A program made the translations under genes and the position numbers. Below are positions 63,148 to 64,000 of a DNA stretch of 64,000 nucleotides, piece after piece (within the stretch, counting starts at the first letter, position 1; every line of letters starts with the position of its first letter). The notes under the pieces are model-generated. The model had not been told where the DNA came from. It made no database searches and saw only the letters and a list, made by a program, of their open reading frames with translations. The DNA is from Halomonas rhizosphaerae (GTDB lineage Bacteria; Pseudomonadota; Gammaproteobacteria; Pseudomonadales; Halomonadaceae): contig NZ_JASCQP010000025.1 of assembly GCF_030010555.1 (NCBI RefSeq), positions 1 through 64,000 of the forward strand, written 5' to 3'.

Positions 63148-63452
63148 ACAGATCTCGACGGTTCGTTGTTATGTGATGGGTTCGGAGACTGCTGAACACA
63201 ACGTAGCCGAGATTCGCTTTCAAACACAAATGTCGTCAAGCGAAAACACCACGAACCAGCATGACTATCACCTCAACAGGCGATCAACTTGCTGATATTG
63301 CGATGGTTTCGCTATTCATTGAACTTTTGTCTAACGGATGGGATCGGGAGATGGCAGAACATCAGATAGCGGGAAATGTCACCATGTGATCGAAAACGAA
63401 CATCATGCAACATGGCGAGGCTACCCAGGACAGGCAGGATGGAAACGAAAAC
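63148..63452. promoter_or_regulatory. Control region of the glycerol operon
   Basis: About 300 AT-richer bases upstream of glpS. TTCGCTT (63213-63219) and AAGCGAA (63238-63244) form a wide inverted repeat. ATGTGATCG and CGAACAT (63385-63404) resemble the halves of a DeoR/GlpR operator. Further TTTCGCT words recur near 63308. A GlpR-type repressor is the likely regulator; its gene is not in the window. Confidence 0.45.
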
Positions 63453-63490
63453 GCCATCATCCCCTGCTGGGCCGTGCAGGGGATGATGGC
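63453..63490 (-). terminator. Intrinsic terminator of upp
   Basis: A perfect 15-bp stem (GCCATCATCCCCTGC with its complement) and an 8-base loop. On the minus strand it is followed by GTTTTCGTTT. It lies 25 bases after the upp stop. Confidence 0.9.
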
Positions 63491-63514
63491 GTCAGGAAGG
63501 AGCCGCAGTGGCGT

Positions 63515-64000
63515 TCAGCGCGTGCCGAAGATCTTGTCGCCCGCGTCGCCCAGGCCGGGAACGATATAGCCGTTCTCGTCCAGGTGGTCATCCACTGCGG
63601 CGGTGTAGAGCTCGATGTCCGGATAGCTGTCCTGAACCCGCTTGATACCCTCGGGAGCCGCCACCAGCACGATCACTTTCATGTGCTTGCAGCCGCGCTC
63701 TCGCAGCATGTCCAGGGTCGCGACCATGGTGCCGCCGGTGGCCAGCATGGGATCGATGACAATGGCCATGCGCTCGTCAAGGTCATTGGCGAACTTGGCG
63801 AAGTAAGGCACAGGCTCCAGCGTCTCCTCGTCACGGTAGAGCCCCACCACGCTCACCCGGGCGCTGGGGATCAGATCGGTGACGCCGTCGAGCATGCCCA
63901 GTCCCGCGCGCAGGATCGGCACGATGGTGACCTTCTTGCCCTTGAGCAGCTGCACCGGAATCTTGTTGCCGCTCCAGCCGTCGATTTCCTGCTCCTGGAG
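63515..64000 (-). CDS. upp: Uracil phosphoribosyltransferase Upp (5' end outside window)
   Basis: The C-terminal 161 codons of the enzyme that joins uracil and PRPP to [23 protein letters not shown], the PRPP loop [17 protein letters not shown], and the uracil-binding end [17 protein letters not shown] are all present and intact. The frame is open to the window edge ([18 protein letters not shown] precedes the ATG at 63955, which is internal). The start lies beyond 64000. Confidence 0.97.
   Translation of the reverse strand, partial: LQEQEIDGWSGNKIPVQLLKGKKVTIVPILRAGLGMLDGVTDLIPSARVSVVGLYRDEETLEPVPYFAKFANDLDERMAIVIDPMLATGGTMVATLDMLRERGCKHMKVIVLVAAPEGIKRVQDSYPDIELYTAAVDDHLDENGYIVPGLGDAGDKIFGTR

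Overview
The window looks like chromosome from a moderately halophilic gammaproteobacterium, most likely Halomonas or a close relative (inference). The reasons are high GC, acidic periplasmic binding proteins, two TRAP transporters, a psrA/lexA divergent pair as in Pseudomonas-type genomes, and a strong load of REP palindromes with their own RAYT transposase. No rRNA, tRNA or CRISPR was seen.

Layout. 1-1076 is a complete IS481-family element starting at base 1. 1.5-6.4 kb holds a Wzz-like chain-length protein, a Wzb-like phosphatase, a beta-CASP nuclease and cysQ. 6.4-15.1 kb holds mscL, a PglL-type pilin glycosylation ligase, relics of ISL3-type transposases, and pilA, pilB and pilC, with pilC bracketed by two arrays of one 8-bp unit. 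15.2-22.7 kb holds an L,D-transpeptidase with psrA, then lexA-dinB (SOS), the RAYT with flanking REPs, an ECF-type permease, hicAB, purU, a parDE-type pair and a PrlF antitoxin relic.

23-38.8 kb is catabolic. A LysR gene, a TRAP transporter and a VanX/DdpX dipeptidase are followed by a Fic protein. Then comes a long minus-strand operon (asparaginase, TRAP DctPQM, M20-type amidohydrolase, RidA, two amidases) with a divergent GntR/FCD regulator, apparently for uptake and stepwise hydrolysis of an unknown amide or ureide.

38.9-47.9 kb holds a 1327-residue membrane protein combining GAF, PAS, a LOV-type photosensor, GGDEF and EAL, then a polar amino acid ABC transporter, an RNase J-like nuclease, a REP cluster and an H-NS-like small protein. 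48.1-53 kb is a molybdenum cofactor operon (mobA-mobB-moeA-moaC/moaD fusion-moaE-moaA). After a PuuR/PauR-like regulator and a uracil permease, 55.3-63.1 kb is a glycerol operon: ABC importer GlpS-T-P-Q-(DUF2160)-V plus GlpD. The window ends inside upp.

The most interesting signals are the LOV-GGDEF-EAL protein, the complementary degeneracy of the two glycerol ABC ATPases, the TRAP-plus-dipeptidase cluster, the 8-bp arrays around pilC, a 71-bp duplication that gives the ECF permease a leader ORF, the MoaC-MoaD fusion, and a 13-bp duplication that has rewritten the end of CysQ.
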